Origin: Morinoia aosen
Lineage: Eukaryota > Arthropoda > Malacostraca > Amphipoda > Talitridae
Length of the DNA stretch: 64,000 nt
Reading direction: 5' to 3'
NCBI GenBank assembly: GCA_030386875.1
Contig: CM059562.1
Coordinates: 46,769,757 to 46,833,756, forward strand
A program made the position numbers and the translations under genes. The notes below the pieces were generated by a model, which searched no databases, was not told the origin of the DNA, and saw only the letters and a program-made list of their open reading frames with translations. This document shows, one piece after another, positions 1-10,734 of this stretch (positions within the stretch are counted from its first letter, which is position 1; each line of letters opens with the position of its first letter).

Positions 1-890
1 TCCCTGTCAAGAGTTGAAGTGGACCATATTCTTCCGTGAGATGCTGCCCAATGAGATAATTTATTAGAGAATGTGAACAGTCAAATTTCAAATAAATGAT
101 CCTACAGTTCAAAACAAATATAACCAATAAGCTAGCTGTTCTGCCGAAAATCAAAATACGAGTACGACGGTACCTGTAAAAAAATTATATTAGGTTTCAC
201 TACTTCCTTATGTTGTCAGCTTCAATAAAATTGCTCGTGTGTTTTTCTGTACGAATTAATTAGTTGGTGAAATGTATTTTTTTAGGGACATGAGTGTAAA
301 GAAAATTAGACTGAGGACTAAGTAAAGTTTAGTTTCATTGCACAAAACTGTATTCAAAGCTTTTAAATATTTCATTTTTAATGTATTTGGTCTTCGTGTC
401 TACTGTTCATGAGTAGCACTGTCTTCAAGGCACGTATGCTAGAAAGGGCTTAGATGTTACTTCGGAGTAGTAAAATATGTTCACAGTTTACAAACTTGTC
501 TTGTCTTCAGTCGTTTTCTTGCCATCTTTAGCTTGATTAGCATAATAAAGTTGGTTCGTCAAGATTGTGTGATTTATCCTAACATTATAAAAGATTCATG
601 CGTCCGATTTCTGGTGCAATAATCACTTTTTGCTGCGTGACTATAGGAACGGTTTTATAAGTCAGTGTTGATACCATGTATGCAGAATTTTGCACCTTTA
701 AGGTCACGAAAGTCAACTAAATTCAAAAATTCAGCTGCATTTTGCTTCGAGTTCGTTATGGCCTACTTAGCGTACTGGCAACGGGGGGCATAAGAACCTC
801 AAAGATGATAATAACCATGACATACATCTAACGCATTATCAGTCAAGAAAACCGGATTAAACGGAGGATGCATCAAGCAACAGCGCAGAA
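1..890. other. No gene recognised
   Basis: AT-rich sequence with no long open frame, no recognisable domain on either strand and no clear repeat structure. It may be intergenic or very old repeat sequence. Confidence 0.5.
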
Positions 891-896
891 TTTTTA

Positions 897-1320
897 ATCT
901 CATCCAACCTGTGTAGCTAGGCCATCTCATCCAACCTGTGTAGCTAGGCCATCTCATCCAATCTGTGTAGCTAGGCCACCTCATCCAACCTGTGTAGCTA
1001 GGCCACCTCATCGAACCTGTGTAGCTAGCCCACCTCATCCAACCTGTGTAGCTAGGCCACCTCATCCAACCTGTGTAGCTAGGCCACCTCATCCAACCTG
1101 TGTAGCTAGGCCACCTCATCCAACCTGTGTAGCTAGGCCACCTCATCCAACCTGTGTAGCTAGGCCACCTCATTTAACCTGTGTAGCTATAGGCCACCTC
1201 ATCCAACCTGTGTAGCTAGGCCACCTCATCCAACCTGTGTAGCTAGACCACCTCATCCAACCTGTGTAGCTATAGGCCACCTCATCCAACCTATGTAGCT
1301 AGGCCACCTCATTTAACCTC
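897..1320. repeat. 27-bp minisatellite array
   Basis: About 15 head-to-tail copies of a 27-bp unit with core CATCCAACCTGTGTAGCTAG followed by GCCACCT. Copies differ by point changes (CATTTAACC, CATCGAACC) and some carry a 2-bp TA insertion (GTAGCTATAGG). Because 27 is divisible by 3 the array is open on the minus strand and would encode a 9-residue repeat (MRWPSYTGW), but this is best read as a by-product of the period, not as a gene. Confidence 0.95.
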
Positions 1321-1838
1321 GCACCTGTGGAGCAGCCAGATGTGCTGAGTAAAAAAAAACGTAGGCGACATATTTCTAAAAAGTTGATATATGAAATGTA
1401 ATACAAAATTAAATTTAACGAACAAGTATCCTAACGTAAAAACCTTAGTTCGTTGATCTATCGATGATTATTCGAATCACAATAGTTATCTCAGTGGTTG
1501 AAAAATATTTTAAGAGGAAAAGACAAAACTGTGTTTCCCTTAGTTTTCTCCATTCTGAATTGACGTAAATATACTTATGCCTAAATAGATGACGGCGAGA
1601 GGTTGTTAAAGAACACCGTGAGGACACAGGCTCCATTTTCATTTTAGGCCTCTGTTTCAATTTTCCAATTTCGGCCTTCGTTTTGCTTTCAGTTTTAAAC
1701 AATTACACTGGGGAACACTTTTCAGAAACTTACACAATTCTGTATAGGCTATTTAAACTGATTCTGAACGAGTTTTAAACGCTGATTTAAAATCTGAAAT
1801 TAGATTTTCTTTACAAGCTCTAGTTTGTATGCAGTTTG

Positions 1839-1891
1839 GGGCAAAGAGCCCACTCCCCAGACCGTTTACCCCGATTGTGTTTTTCTTATAT

Positions 1892-1931
<40 letters not shown>

Positions 1932-3064
1932 CCACAAATGACAGTTCAACATAATCGAAGTATATTAAAAAAAATTTAACTCATTAAATTATTCATTACT
2001 AGAAAAAACACATCCATCACTAAAGAAATATACTCCAGATTGAAAAAAAATGTTTCTTTGAGAACGGAAAACAGCTAATACCGAGAAAAGTATATAGTTC
2101 ATCCAATTGCTAGTACAATGAAAAAGCAATAATGGTTATATTTTATTAATGATCCTATTCGCTATCGCAGTTTTGACGAACATACCTTTGATATCAGCCA
2201 AGACTGTAAATACTCAAACTTTTGGCTTGTTATAGCCAACAGCTCGTCCCAAACTAGTTATAAATGAATACGAACGCTTAAATTATGTCGATTCATAAAA
2301 TTATACATCCAATTACTACCAGGGATTTTGGTTTCTTTGTTAAATGGGCGGTTTATCTTTGGTCGATCTGCAGCGTTTAACGCAATTCTCCTCGCATCTG
2401 TACATGTTAGTCCGAAATAATCTATCTAGCCTTACCGCCTTTGTGCCTTTGCAACGTTTTTCTCGGTATTTTGAACTTTGAACTTGTGGCCTTCAGGGAT
2501 TTGCCACTTTGAATTTCCTCCAAGACATTATTGAGTTCAATTCGCGAATAATTGACCATATTCGTTCTCCTTTTATTATTGCGCACCATGTTTTATCTGT
2601 TCAATAAGATAAGGTGGCATAAATAATTAGAAAATTCACAAAACTTCACAGAGGGGCAATGAGCCCACCATGGGCGCTTTACCACGTGGGTACCCTGGGC
2701 TCATTGCCCCACTTGGTACCATTTTAATTTATCTTACGTCAAAATTTTATTTTAATAGCTAATAGTCTCAACTTTATCTCAAAATTTTCCGAATAAACAA
2801 TACTTTCAAAATATAATTCACATTATTTTAAATACCTTTAAGTACAATGGTAAAAAATAGTTTTATTTAGCAGTAAAAAAATTCTAATTCGACTAAAACA
2901 GTTTTTGTTAAATAACTCACCTAAACAACCTTCCAGCTCAACGTCAATCAGAACACCGAGTACCAGTGAAGTGGTTGAACGACGCTAGAGCGCATACGAC
3001 AATATGTGCAATACTTATCGAGAAACCCGCTATGGGCCCATTACCCGCAGTGGGCTCGTTGCCC
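1839..3064. repeat. Nested inverted-repeat set with GGGGCAANGAGCCCA ends
   Basis: Four copies of one terminal-like motif lie here. Two are direct (near 1839 GGGGCAAAGAGCCCAC and near 2654 GGGGCAATGAGCCCA). Two are inverted (near 2697 TGGGCTCATTGCCCC and near 3049 GTGGGCTCGTTGCCCC). The inner pair is a perfect 15-bp inverted repeat only about 30 bp apart. The outer pair brackets 1.2 kb of AT-rich sequence with no open frame. The layout suggests one short non-autonomous DNA element inserted in, or recombined with, another of the same family. I see no convincing target-site duplication and cannot assign a superfamily. Confidence 0.5.
1893..1929. repeat. (TAA)n microsatellite
   Basis: An uninterrupted run of about 12 TAA trinucleotides. 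Confidence 0.95.
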
Positions 3065-3194
3065 CATGTTACCCTAGTAGTAACATAGGTTTGCTAGCGC
3101 TTCAGTTGTTCAAACTATATCGCACGGAAGGTTACATTTATTTATATATATATATATAGGTTCTAATATTTCCATCATTTTTCTTTTGTTCCAG

Positions 3195-3995
3195 TTTAAA
3201 CATGCTTACAAAGAGAGACATCATTGCAGAAACAAGCCTCATGCCTACTGCTACATGTGGGGATGCTACACACTCAATCGTCAGAGAATTAACTTATCCT
3301 CGTTCGTTAAGCGTGACTACAAAGCATATTTCGAAGTTCATCCTGGTGATCAAGAGAAGCAATGGGCTCCTCATGTTGTTTGCAACAATTGTGAGGAAAT
3401 GCATCGAGACTGGACCGAACGAAAACGCAAAGGTCTACCTTTTGTAGTTCCAATGATTTGGCGTGGTCCCACCAACCATGTAAATGACTTATTTCTGCAT
3501 GGGAAACATATCGGGTGTGAGGAAGAAAAAAACATAAATCACGTATCAGAACATTCCCTCAGCTATTCGGCCTGCCCTGCTCTCTGAAGAAGTTCCTGAG
3601 TTTTCAAAGGCTTCCCTTCATTGGACTATAAAGACATTAGACACGACACAAACGAACAAGAATTTTGGGACAGTGAATTGTAAAAACGTGATCACAATCG
3701 AAGTACTGTTCTTCAGACACTGAACCTTTCTCCGTCCCCAAGCCTCTTCCCCAGGCTGAACTGAACGATTTAGTGCGGGATTTAGGTCTTTCAAAGAAAG
3801 CAGCAGAGCTTTTAGCATCAAGATTACAAGGCCAAAATCTTGTTGATCACTCAAGTTAAAGTGTCATATTCCAGAAAGCGTGAACTGTTTTTTGTGACCT
3901 CTTCAGAAGACAGACAGTTTTTATGCGAAAAGACTGATGTTCATGAAAATCAGGTTTGAGAATTTTTATTGAAGTCAACGAAAGATTAGTAACAG
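3195..3995 (+). pseudogene. Arthropod multicopy uncharacterised protein, N-terminal part (broken)
   Basis: The translation resembles a family I recall from many arthropod genomes, annotated only as uncharacterised and without known function. Its usual features are visible in order: a Cys-rich start (CYMWGCYTLNRQ), a stretch like YKAYFEVHPGDQEKQWAPH, the pair VVCNNC, then PFVVPMIWRGPTNHVND, IPSAIRPALLSEEVP and LNDLVRDLGLSKKAAELL. The reading frame shifts near 3540 and again before 3750, and stops follow, so this copy is dead. A polypyrimidine stretch plus TTCCAG directly before 3195 looks like a 3' splice site, so the first block may have been an internal exon. The homology breaks off near 3990 and resumes near 15,186, which makes this the 5' half of a split copy. 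Assignment is from memory and unverified. Confidence 0.6.
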
Positions 3996-3999
3996 TAAA

Positions 4000-4233
4000 C
4001 ATAAGGTCAAACGAATCAATGGGCGAGGAGTAGCACTGAATGGGCCCGAGTGCAAAACACGCAGCTCTTGCCGCACGCCAGCGCCCACCGCTTGACCCCA
4101 AAGACCTGGACCCAACGGCCGGTAGGGACAAACAAAGACTTGAGCCTACAAAGACACGAAGAAACCCGGAACATCTTCAACCCCTACCGAGGCAGCTGAT
4201 GAGAGATCGGCTGCGGAAAAGCGTTCCAGTTCT
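4000..4233. other. Unassigned spacer
   Basis: GC-richer than its surroundings. It holds a short open frame rich in Pro, Arg and Lys with no recognisable domain. It probably belongs to one of the inserted elements separating the two halves of the split pseudogene. Confidence 0.4.
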
Positions 4234-4703
4234 AGTTATCAAGTTATAAGGTTTACAGTTATCGAGGTATAAGTTATAAGTTTTACAGTTATCAAGCTAT
4301 CAGTTATAGGGCTTACAGTGATCAAGTTATAAGTTATAAGTTTTTCAGTTATAGAGTTATAAGTTATAAGCTTTACAGTTATGAAGTTCTAAGTTGTAAT
4401 TTTTACAGTTATCAAGTTATAAGTTACACCTTATAAGGTTTATAGTTAATCAAGTTATAAGTTATAAAGTTTACAGTTATCAAGTAATAAGTTATAAGGT
4501 TTACAGTCATCAAGTTATTAGTTATAAGGTTTACAGTTATCAAGTTATAGGTTATAAGGTTTGCAGTTATCAAGTTATAAGTTATACGTTATAAGGTTTA
4601 TAGTCAATCAAGTTATAATTTATACGTTATAGGGTTTATATTCAATCAGGTTATAAGTTTTACGTTATAAGTTTTATAGTTATCAAGTTATAAGTTATAA
4701 GAG
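4234..4703. repeat. Tandem array of about 30-bp units (ATCAAGTTATAAGTTATAAG core)
   Basis: Around 14 degenerate units built from TCAAGTTATAAGTTATAAGG followed by TTTACAGTTA. Units vary by substitution and by insertion of an extra TTATACG block. A related motif on the opposite strand (AACTTATAACTTACCTTATA) is arrayed at 17,214-17,390, so the two arrays may come from related elements. Confidence 0.9.
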
Positions 4704-5165
4704 CTATTTTTGAATGCGTGTGTGGCGTTGCACCCTAATTGACCAGAACACGCAATTGATGCGTTGTCAGCAAATCACAATAGCCAACCAACCCACGTAC
4801 TCCTCGGTGCTATCCAGGGCTTCGACGTAAGACGGAGAGTAGTAAAACGGCCCCCCTGTTAGTTAGGCTCCTATGGTCAGGTCACACGTCAGCGGGCGTA
4901 GAGGCAAAGACGACAAATTTACTCAGCTTCCTTACGGAGCCACCGGTTCGCTCTGCACTTCACCCCTATCTTCCGGCGCCAAACTTCATCAGTACGTACA
5001 GGCATTTCCTCGCTAAACCAAAGCTCCGCACAATACGCTACCCTAGACGACAGCAACGCCAGGATTGTAGACACGGCTGATCCAGTGGCACTATACCTGG
5101 TGAAGTCTGGGGCGAGACTGAAACTGAAGAGGGTTGCATGGAGCCTGGAGGGTGATTAGTAGTAG
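4704..5165. other. No gene recognised
   Basis: A stretch of balanced composition between two repeats. No frame of useful length matches a family I know. It may be part of a retroelement untranslated region. Confidence 0.4.
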
Positions 5166-5668
5166 GTATGCTTTCTACACCTTTTCTCGTTTTATAATCA
5201 CATTCTTTCAAAATGTACCGACGAACTGCAAATTTAACAACGACGAACCATTGAATATAACAAGGAATCGAAATATAGAGACAGTGTCGCAAAAAATAAA
5301 AACAACGACAAATTACAGCGACACCAAGCAAAATGAATGACAGTGAAACTATACATAAAAACAAGGGAACAATATGTTGTGACAGAGTCGGTTTATTGTA
5401 ACAACGTTCAAAAAGGATAACATTTATACAAAAAATAGTAACGTGCGTAAATATTATTGTAACGAATTAACAATTTCTGACACAGTTATTTACAAGCAAA
5501 AAAACAGTTAAGTAGCCATATAGTGTAGTACATAATGCATTTTGAAACTATGCATGCAAAATTGTTGATAATTACAAAAAAGAATGAACATCATATGTAT
5601 CACACGAAAACCGGCCACGTCAGAGTTGTTCTGGAAAATTCCGTTACTTCCCGGTCGGCGGATATTGC
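5166..5668 (-). repeat. Dispersed repeat, inverted copy of 13,808-14,480
   Basis: Both blocks (5166-5360 and 5375-5668) align by eye in reverse complement with 14,280-14,480 and 13,808-14,100. The shared sequence includes the end CACCTTTTCTCGTTTTATAA and a segment GACAGAGTCGGTTTATTGTA. Similarity stops where LINE copy A begins (near 5669). Short open frames here are not coding. Confidence 0.75.
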
Positions 5669-7680
5669 ATCTTCATCTTCAGCTCCACAGCTCTGCGTCA
5701 ACAACAACGATCCGAACTGTCCGCCAGCGGCGGGAACACAAACACCATTCTCATCAGTGGTACAAGACAGAATAGTTTTTATTAATAAGGACATTTCAAG
5801 CGTTGTAGACTCTTCTCATTCTCCAGATTATATGTTCAATAATATTCGCGCACAAACCGATACTGGCAGTAAATTACCCCAGAGCGCAAGCTGTGAAAAC
5901 AAAATAAAATTTCAAGTACAGAGTAATAGAAACAAAACTGTTGCTTCTTTTAATGGCTACTTGCACCCGCTTCAAATAACAAGCTCTCAAAAAATTCATG
6001 AAATTATTCACAATTTGTCTCTAACAGCAGCGTTTTTCAATAAATCCCTAAGACAACGTGAGCCTCCTAGCTAGCCCGTCGTCGATTTTCTCTACAGTAT
6101 CAAACATTCAGAACCTAACCGAGCAACTTTTTGCTTTAAGTTCACATATAAGTTCTCAAGACCTTGCACCTGTGGTACCTGCTAGTATCTCTTGTGAAAT
6201 CGACTCCAACTGTCGAGAACCTTACGACACTTTGCTGCTAGGTGATAATATTCTAAGCACGACCAGAAGAAAGGACATCGATCGCTCGTGCTGGATCAAA
6301 ACTGTTCCATCAGGGTGCTTCGATGACCTTCTCCATAATGTAAATTGCATGCATAGATTTAAAAATTATATATTAACTTTTGATGGTCTCTGCCACTCGC
6401 CCTCAGACCTTGCTCGAATCAAACAACAAATTGTAAGGAAGTACGCACTCTCTCGTATTTATATTGCCAGTGCTTGCAGTGCAAACGAATTCAACAAAGC
6501 GATGCATTTTTGCAAAAACCTGGGTTTAAACTTGATTCAATTTCAAACTTACCCATATAATGAAAATGGTGACGCACTCAATAACTTTCAATGGCCTCGG
6601 ACCCAGGAAGAAAACTTCTGTTTTCTTCAACAACTTGCAATGAAATCAACATTGCGAATCACCGTGCCATATTGTCTTCGTCTAAACAAATGTCAAGGAA
6701 TAAATGGAATTGTAGATCATTCCAATGAATCGAAAAATTCACGGAATGAGACGAATAGTCTCACCTTAAACTTTCAAAAAGAGTATAAGCCTATGCACAT
6801 CACTGCACATGGTACACCAAATCCTTCAAAATTGGTTGCGTCATCAAGCAGAGTTCTGAGTAACTCACTCATCCACAGCATGAGGAACGTGAATAAAACT
6901 GAGCCTTTCCCGGACTCGATGTCAGACAAATATAATGTCAGTACAAAAAATAAATTTGCGTTACTTGCAACAGACACAAATAGTGATTGCGACATGCCCT
7001 CCTTTTCAACCAATTCTCAACTTTCCAGTGAGTACGCAGGAACCAAGGAAAGTCAAGCGAATACCGATATTCAAAACTATTCCAAAGAAAATCAAATTAT
7101 TCGAAAAAAATCTGATGCCTCTGCCGGGCCTCCGTCGAACGACCAAACCAATACTGCAACCGAAAAATCAACAGTGAATCAAATTTTCACTCGCGTTGCA
7201 GGCACACTTGACGACTTGAAACGATCGCTCAAAATGGAGCCTGCTTACACTGTAGGTGACGGACACTGTCTCATCCACGCCGTAACGACGCAGCTTGCTT
7301 CACAACAAATATCTAAATGGAATTATATATCTCTGAGAAAAGCCATCAAAACTGAGAGCTCCAGAAACAAGGACCAGTATGCAAAATTCGTTGACAAGAA
7401 TAGTGGCAGTTTCGAACAACTCATCGATAAATACATCGATAGAAAAGTCTTCGATCACGTAGTTGGAGACCTCATACCCCAAATACTTTCTAATGTAACG
7501 AGAACACCAATTCACGTATTTGATGAAAGAGACAATGGGATTTGGAAGACGACAATCTCCCCTACATCAAATGCTCTGATAAACTGTCCTCCGGTAAACA
7601 TACACCGGAAACAGGACCACTATAGCGCCCTCTTGAAAATGCGTGATGAAAATCGTGTTGCTCCCTCCCCCATTTTGTGA
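5669..7680 (+). pseudogene. LINE copy A ORF1 with C-terminal OTU-like cysteine protease domain
   Basis: The main frame runs from about 6058 to a UGA at 7678-7680. The part before 6074 lies in another frame because CCTAGCCCG is expanded to CCTAGCTAGCCCG, a 4-bp duplication absent from copy B. The N-terminal half has no domain I can name, but it is conserved with copy C (YLHPLQ, NLSLTAA, then a region around DDLLHNV). A low-complexity linker follows. The last 150 residues form an OTU-like fold signature: GDGHCLIHAV, with the predicted nucleophile Cys at codon 7267-7269 and Asp two codons earlier, and QDHYSALL with the predicted catalytic His at 7618-7620. The spacing of about 117 residues fits OTU proteases. 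These cleave ubiquitin or similar linkages; the role in a retrotransposon is unknown. Confidence 0.8.
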
Positions 7681-7683
7681 CTA
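7678..7683 (+). promoter_or_regulatory. Candidate UGA-CUA readthrough site between OTU and endonuclease
   Basis: The OTU frame ends in UGA, followed at once by CUA. The endonuclease-RT frame continues in the same register with no further stop until 8242. UGA-CUA is a well-known leaky stop context. Copy C has a UGA at the same aligned place (30,607-30,609) followed by CAA. In neither copy is there an in-frame AUG between the UGA and the catalytic Asn of the endonuclease. Readthrough is inferred, not shown. Confidence 0.5.
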
Positions 7684-10645
7684 AATAACAGTGATCAAAT
7701 TGAATTTGAAGCTGAAATCACAAACAATAAACGCGGCAATAAAGACCTAGAGACGAATACTAAATGCCCTGCTAGACCTAAAAAATGCAATAACTCCACT
7801 AAAGATCTGCCTATTGAGATAAATAATATCAAAATATTGTACATAAATGCTCGCAGTCTCAATGGTAAAATGGATGACGTACGAGTAATGTTGATCACTA
7901 ACGATATCGATATTTTATGCGTATCTGAAACATGGTTCGATTCACGAGTCGAAAGCTCATATCTCAGCATTACCGGGTACAAATTGTACCGTTATGACGG
8001 AGTCAAGAGTAAGAGAGGTAGCGGTTCATGCATTTTCATCAAAGATGTCTACTCTACATCCTTAGTTCCTATAAAAGAAAAATGCGAAGACATAGAAATA
8101 GTTTGGCTCAATGTTCAAGTAAACAAACACAAGTCATTCATTATCGGCAGTCTTTACAGACATCCGTCAGCATCTCTACGTCCAACATTAGATTTCATTG
8201 AAAATACGCTTAGATCAATCTCTGCAGCCAAAAAGTCTTTCTAGGTTTTCGGAGATTTTAACGTAGATCTGACAAACAAAAACAATCAGCTAAGCAAGAT
8301 GCTGCACAGACTTAATCTTTCTCAAATTGTCCAAGAACCAACGCGAATTACCAACACTTCCAAAACTCTTCTTGACCTAGCAATTACAAACAATCCCCAA
8401 GCAGTACTCAGCACAGAAATCTTACCGTGCTTTTCTGATCACCATTCGGTAGAATGCCAAATCAATATTGCAAAAGAGAAACAGAAATCTAGTTACATTA
8501 CATATCGTATGAAAAACCCCTACTCCCCTGAAATATTTCAAGAAAAGCAATTAGACAGATGGAGTGAATTTCAAGGCATGGAAAACACCGATGATGTCAA
8601 TCTACAAGTTTCGCTTTTCGCCGAAAATTTTGTATCAGCTCTTAACGAATGCGCACCTTTCATTACGAAGAAAGTTAAGCCAAGAATTTCTAAATGGATA
8701 ACAGATGGGATAAAACGGTTGAGCAGAGCTAAAAGAAATTTGCAGCGTGAGTACAAACTGAATAAATCAGACAGTACGCGTCGAAAATTATATAAAGATC
8801 ATGAGAAGATCCTACGAAGAAAAGTTAAGGAAGCAAAACGGGACTACTTCCACAAAGAACTCTTGGCGGCAAAACAAAACCCTAAAAGAACTTTGGAAAT
8901 CATTAGAGAAGTTGCTCAGTATAAAAATTCAGACTGCAAAAGCACTTTTGACAACCCCTCAAAAATGGTGAATGACTTTAACACTTTCTTCTCAAAAGTT
9001 CGCGAAGATGTTTTCAATGAAGTATCCAGGACAGTTTCAGACACATCTACAGAGGCAAATCCGAGCGATGTTTCATCCCCAAATAGTAGCAACAAGTGGA
9101 GACCAAAGCCAGTTAGCGTCATAGAGATACGAAAAATCTTATACTCACTAAAGAATACTAAAGCTACTGGACATGATGGCATAAGCCTCCAACATATAAA
9201 AGACAGCTTCCCTGTCACAGCACCCCTTATTCGCTTGATAATAAATACATCTATAGTCACAAACAAGTTTCCCGATCAATGGAAACTATCCATTATTAAG
9301 CCATTACATAAATCTGGTGATATCGACATAGCGTCAAACTACAGACCAATCAGTCTCCTGCTTGTTATGTCCAAAATATTAGAAAAAGTAATAACAAACC
9401 AGCTCTCGTCTTACATAGACGAGTCACATCTACTGCATCGCAATCAATATGCTTACAGAAGGAATACCAGTACTCAGGACGCCGTTTTAAACATAACAGA
9501 AAAAATTTACAATTATATTGACCAAAAAAAATTAACTCTCTTACTATTGCTCGATCTCTCTAAAGCTTTCGACAGTGTTGAGCATAAGAAACTTCTACAA
9601 AAAGTTTCAAACCTCAGAATAGACACTCAGTGGTTTGAAAGCTACCTACTAAACCGCTTTCATGCAGTGTGCTTGAATAACAAAATGTCATCATTCATAC
9701 CAAATAATTTTGGCGTTCCTCAAGGTTCAATCATCGGCCCACTCCTATTTTCAATTTTCATCAATGATTTCCCCACCATGCAGGCAAACACAAAAATCTC
9801 ATTGTATGCTGATGACGTGCAAATTGCCATGACAAGCTCAACAGCGGATTTAAAAGAAACACAAGCCAACGCTGAAAACCTTCTGAGAAATCTGAAATTG
9901 TGGTATGACCATAATGGCCTCAAACTTAACGCAAGTAAAACGCAATGCATTATTTTTGGATCACAGAATGCGACTGAAAATTTACCACCATTCAAGCTAA
10001 CATTCGGAGACGATACAATTAAACCAGTAGATAAGGTTAAAAATCTGGGTGTTTGGTTTGACAAAAATATGACTTTCAATTCACACGTCGAAACAATGTG
10101 CAACAAAATTAACGGAACCTTAATGTTCTTTCATCGTATAAAGAACACACTTGACGAAAAATCTAGATTATTAGTGATTCAGTCTTTAGTTTTATCGCGT
10201 CTGGACTACTGCAGTCTTGTGTGGGGAGATTTACCTCAATGTCGTCAGGAAGAGTTGCAAAAATGTCTAAACTTCGCCGCTAAAGTAGTATGCAAAGGAA
10301 ATTTCAATAAATACGATCATGTCACCCCTCATTTAAAAAACCTCGACTGGATCCCATTACCGAACAGATTTATGATCCAGAAAGCTCGACGAGTATTCTC
10401 CTCTTTGTACCTCCCCCAAAGTAATGCAGAGGTGGTAAATTTTTTTCCCTCTAATATCCAAAATGAAAGACCAAACCGGAGGAACGATGTTTTAGTCAGT
10501 TTCCGTTCATCTAACGTGGGACAAAAAGCTCTCTCAGTTTCTGGAGCTTTTTTGTGGAACAAGCATCCCCAGCATATCAAAAACTCGAAAAACTGGAAAA
10601 GAATTTAGAGTAAATGTGTCACGTCATTTTGCATCTCTGTCATAG
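7681..10645 (+). pseudogene. LINE copy A ORF2: APE endonuclease and reverse transcriptase
   Basis: The endonuclease comes first. Its expected residues are visible: Asn in YINARSL, Glu in VSETWFD, the YRHPSAS block, Asp and Asn in FGDFNVDL, and His in FSDHHSVE. A UAG at 8242-8244 falls just before GDFN; copy C reads Phe-like codons there, so this is a nonsense mutation. The RT follows with TGHDGIS, NYRPISLL, LLLDLSKAFDSVEH, GVPQGSIIGPLLFSIFINDF and the catalytic YADD at 9805-9816. After the RT, the family's thumb and tail region ends with a FRVNVSRHFASLS-like stretch reached after a 1-nt shift near 10,595, giving a stop at 10,643-10,645. The RT motifs are most like CR1/L2-type elements, judged by eye. 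Apart from the UAG and the late shift the frame is open for 980 codons. Confidence 0.9.
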
Positions 10646-10734
10646 GGCCTGCAGCATTTCGGTATGAACTTCCCATCTATCAGAAATTTTAATTTTCCTG
10701 AAATTTCTGTTACAAATTTAGAAAATATTTCATT

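Larger units (their letters stand above)
5669..10645 (+). mobile_element. LINE copy A: OTU-endonuclease-RT non-LTR retrotransposon
   Basis: A 5'-truncated but otherwise nearly complete non-LTR retrotransposon. Order of parts: a conserved ORF1 N-terminal region, an OTU-type cysteine protease domain, an in-frame UGA, an APE-type endonuclease, and a reverse transcriptase of the CR1/L2-like (Jockey superfamily) type. It is flanked by unrelated repeats: the foldback-type repeat before 5669 and repeat R after about 10,735. Compared with copy B it lacks the first part of ORF1. Lesions: a 4-bp duplication at about 6073 (frameshift), a UAG at 8242-8244, and a 1-nt shift near 10,595. With so few lesions it looks moderately young. 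Two relatives lie at 19,691 and 27,000-49,440. Confidence 0.9.

Noticed and set aside
799..1173. Minus-strand frame encoding a regular 9-residue repeat protein
   Set aside because: It is a by-product of a 27-bp minisatellite. The array continues beyond the frame with TA insertions that break it, and no non-repeat domain is attached.
897..1320. CRISPR-like direct repeats
   Set aside because: Units are contiguous with no unique spacers, and the sequence is eukaryotic.
8242..8244. Second readthrough site (UAG) in LINE copy A
   Set aside because: Copy C has sense codons at the aligned place, just before the GDxN motif, so this is more likely an ordinary nonsense mutation.
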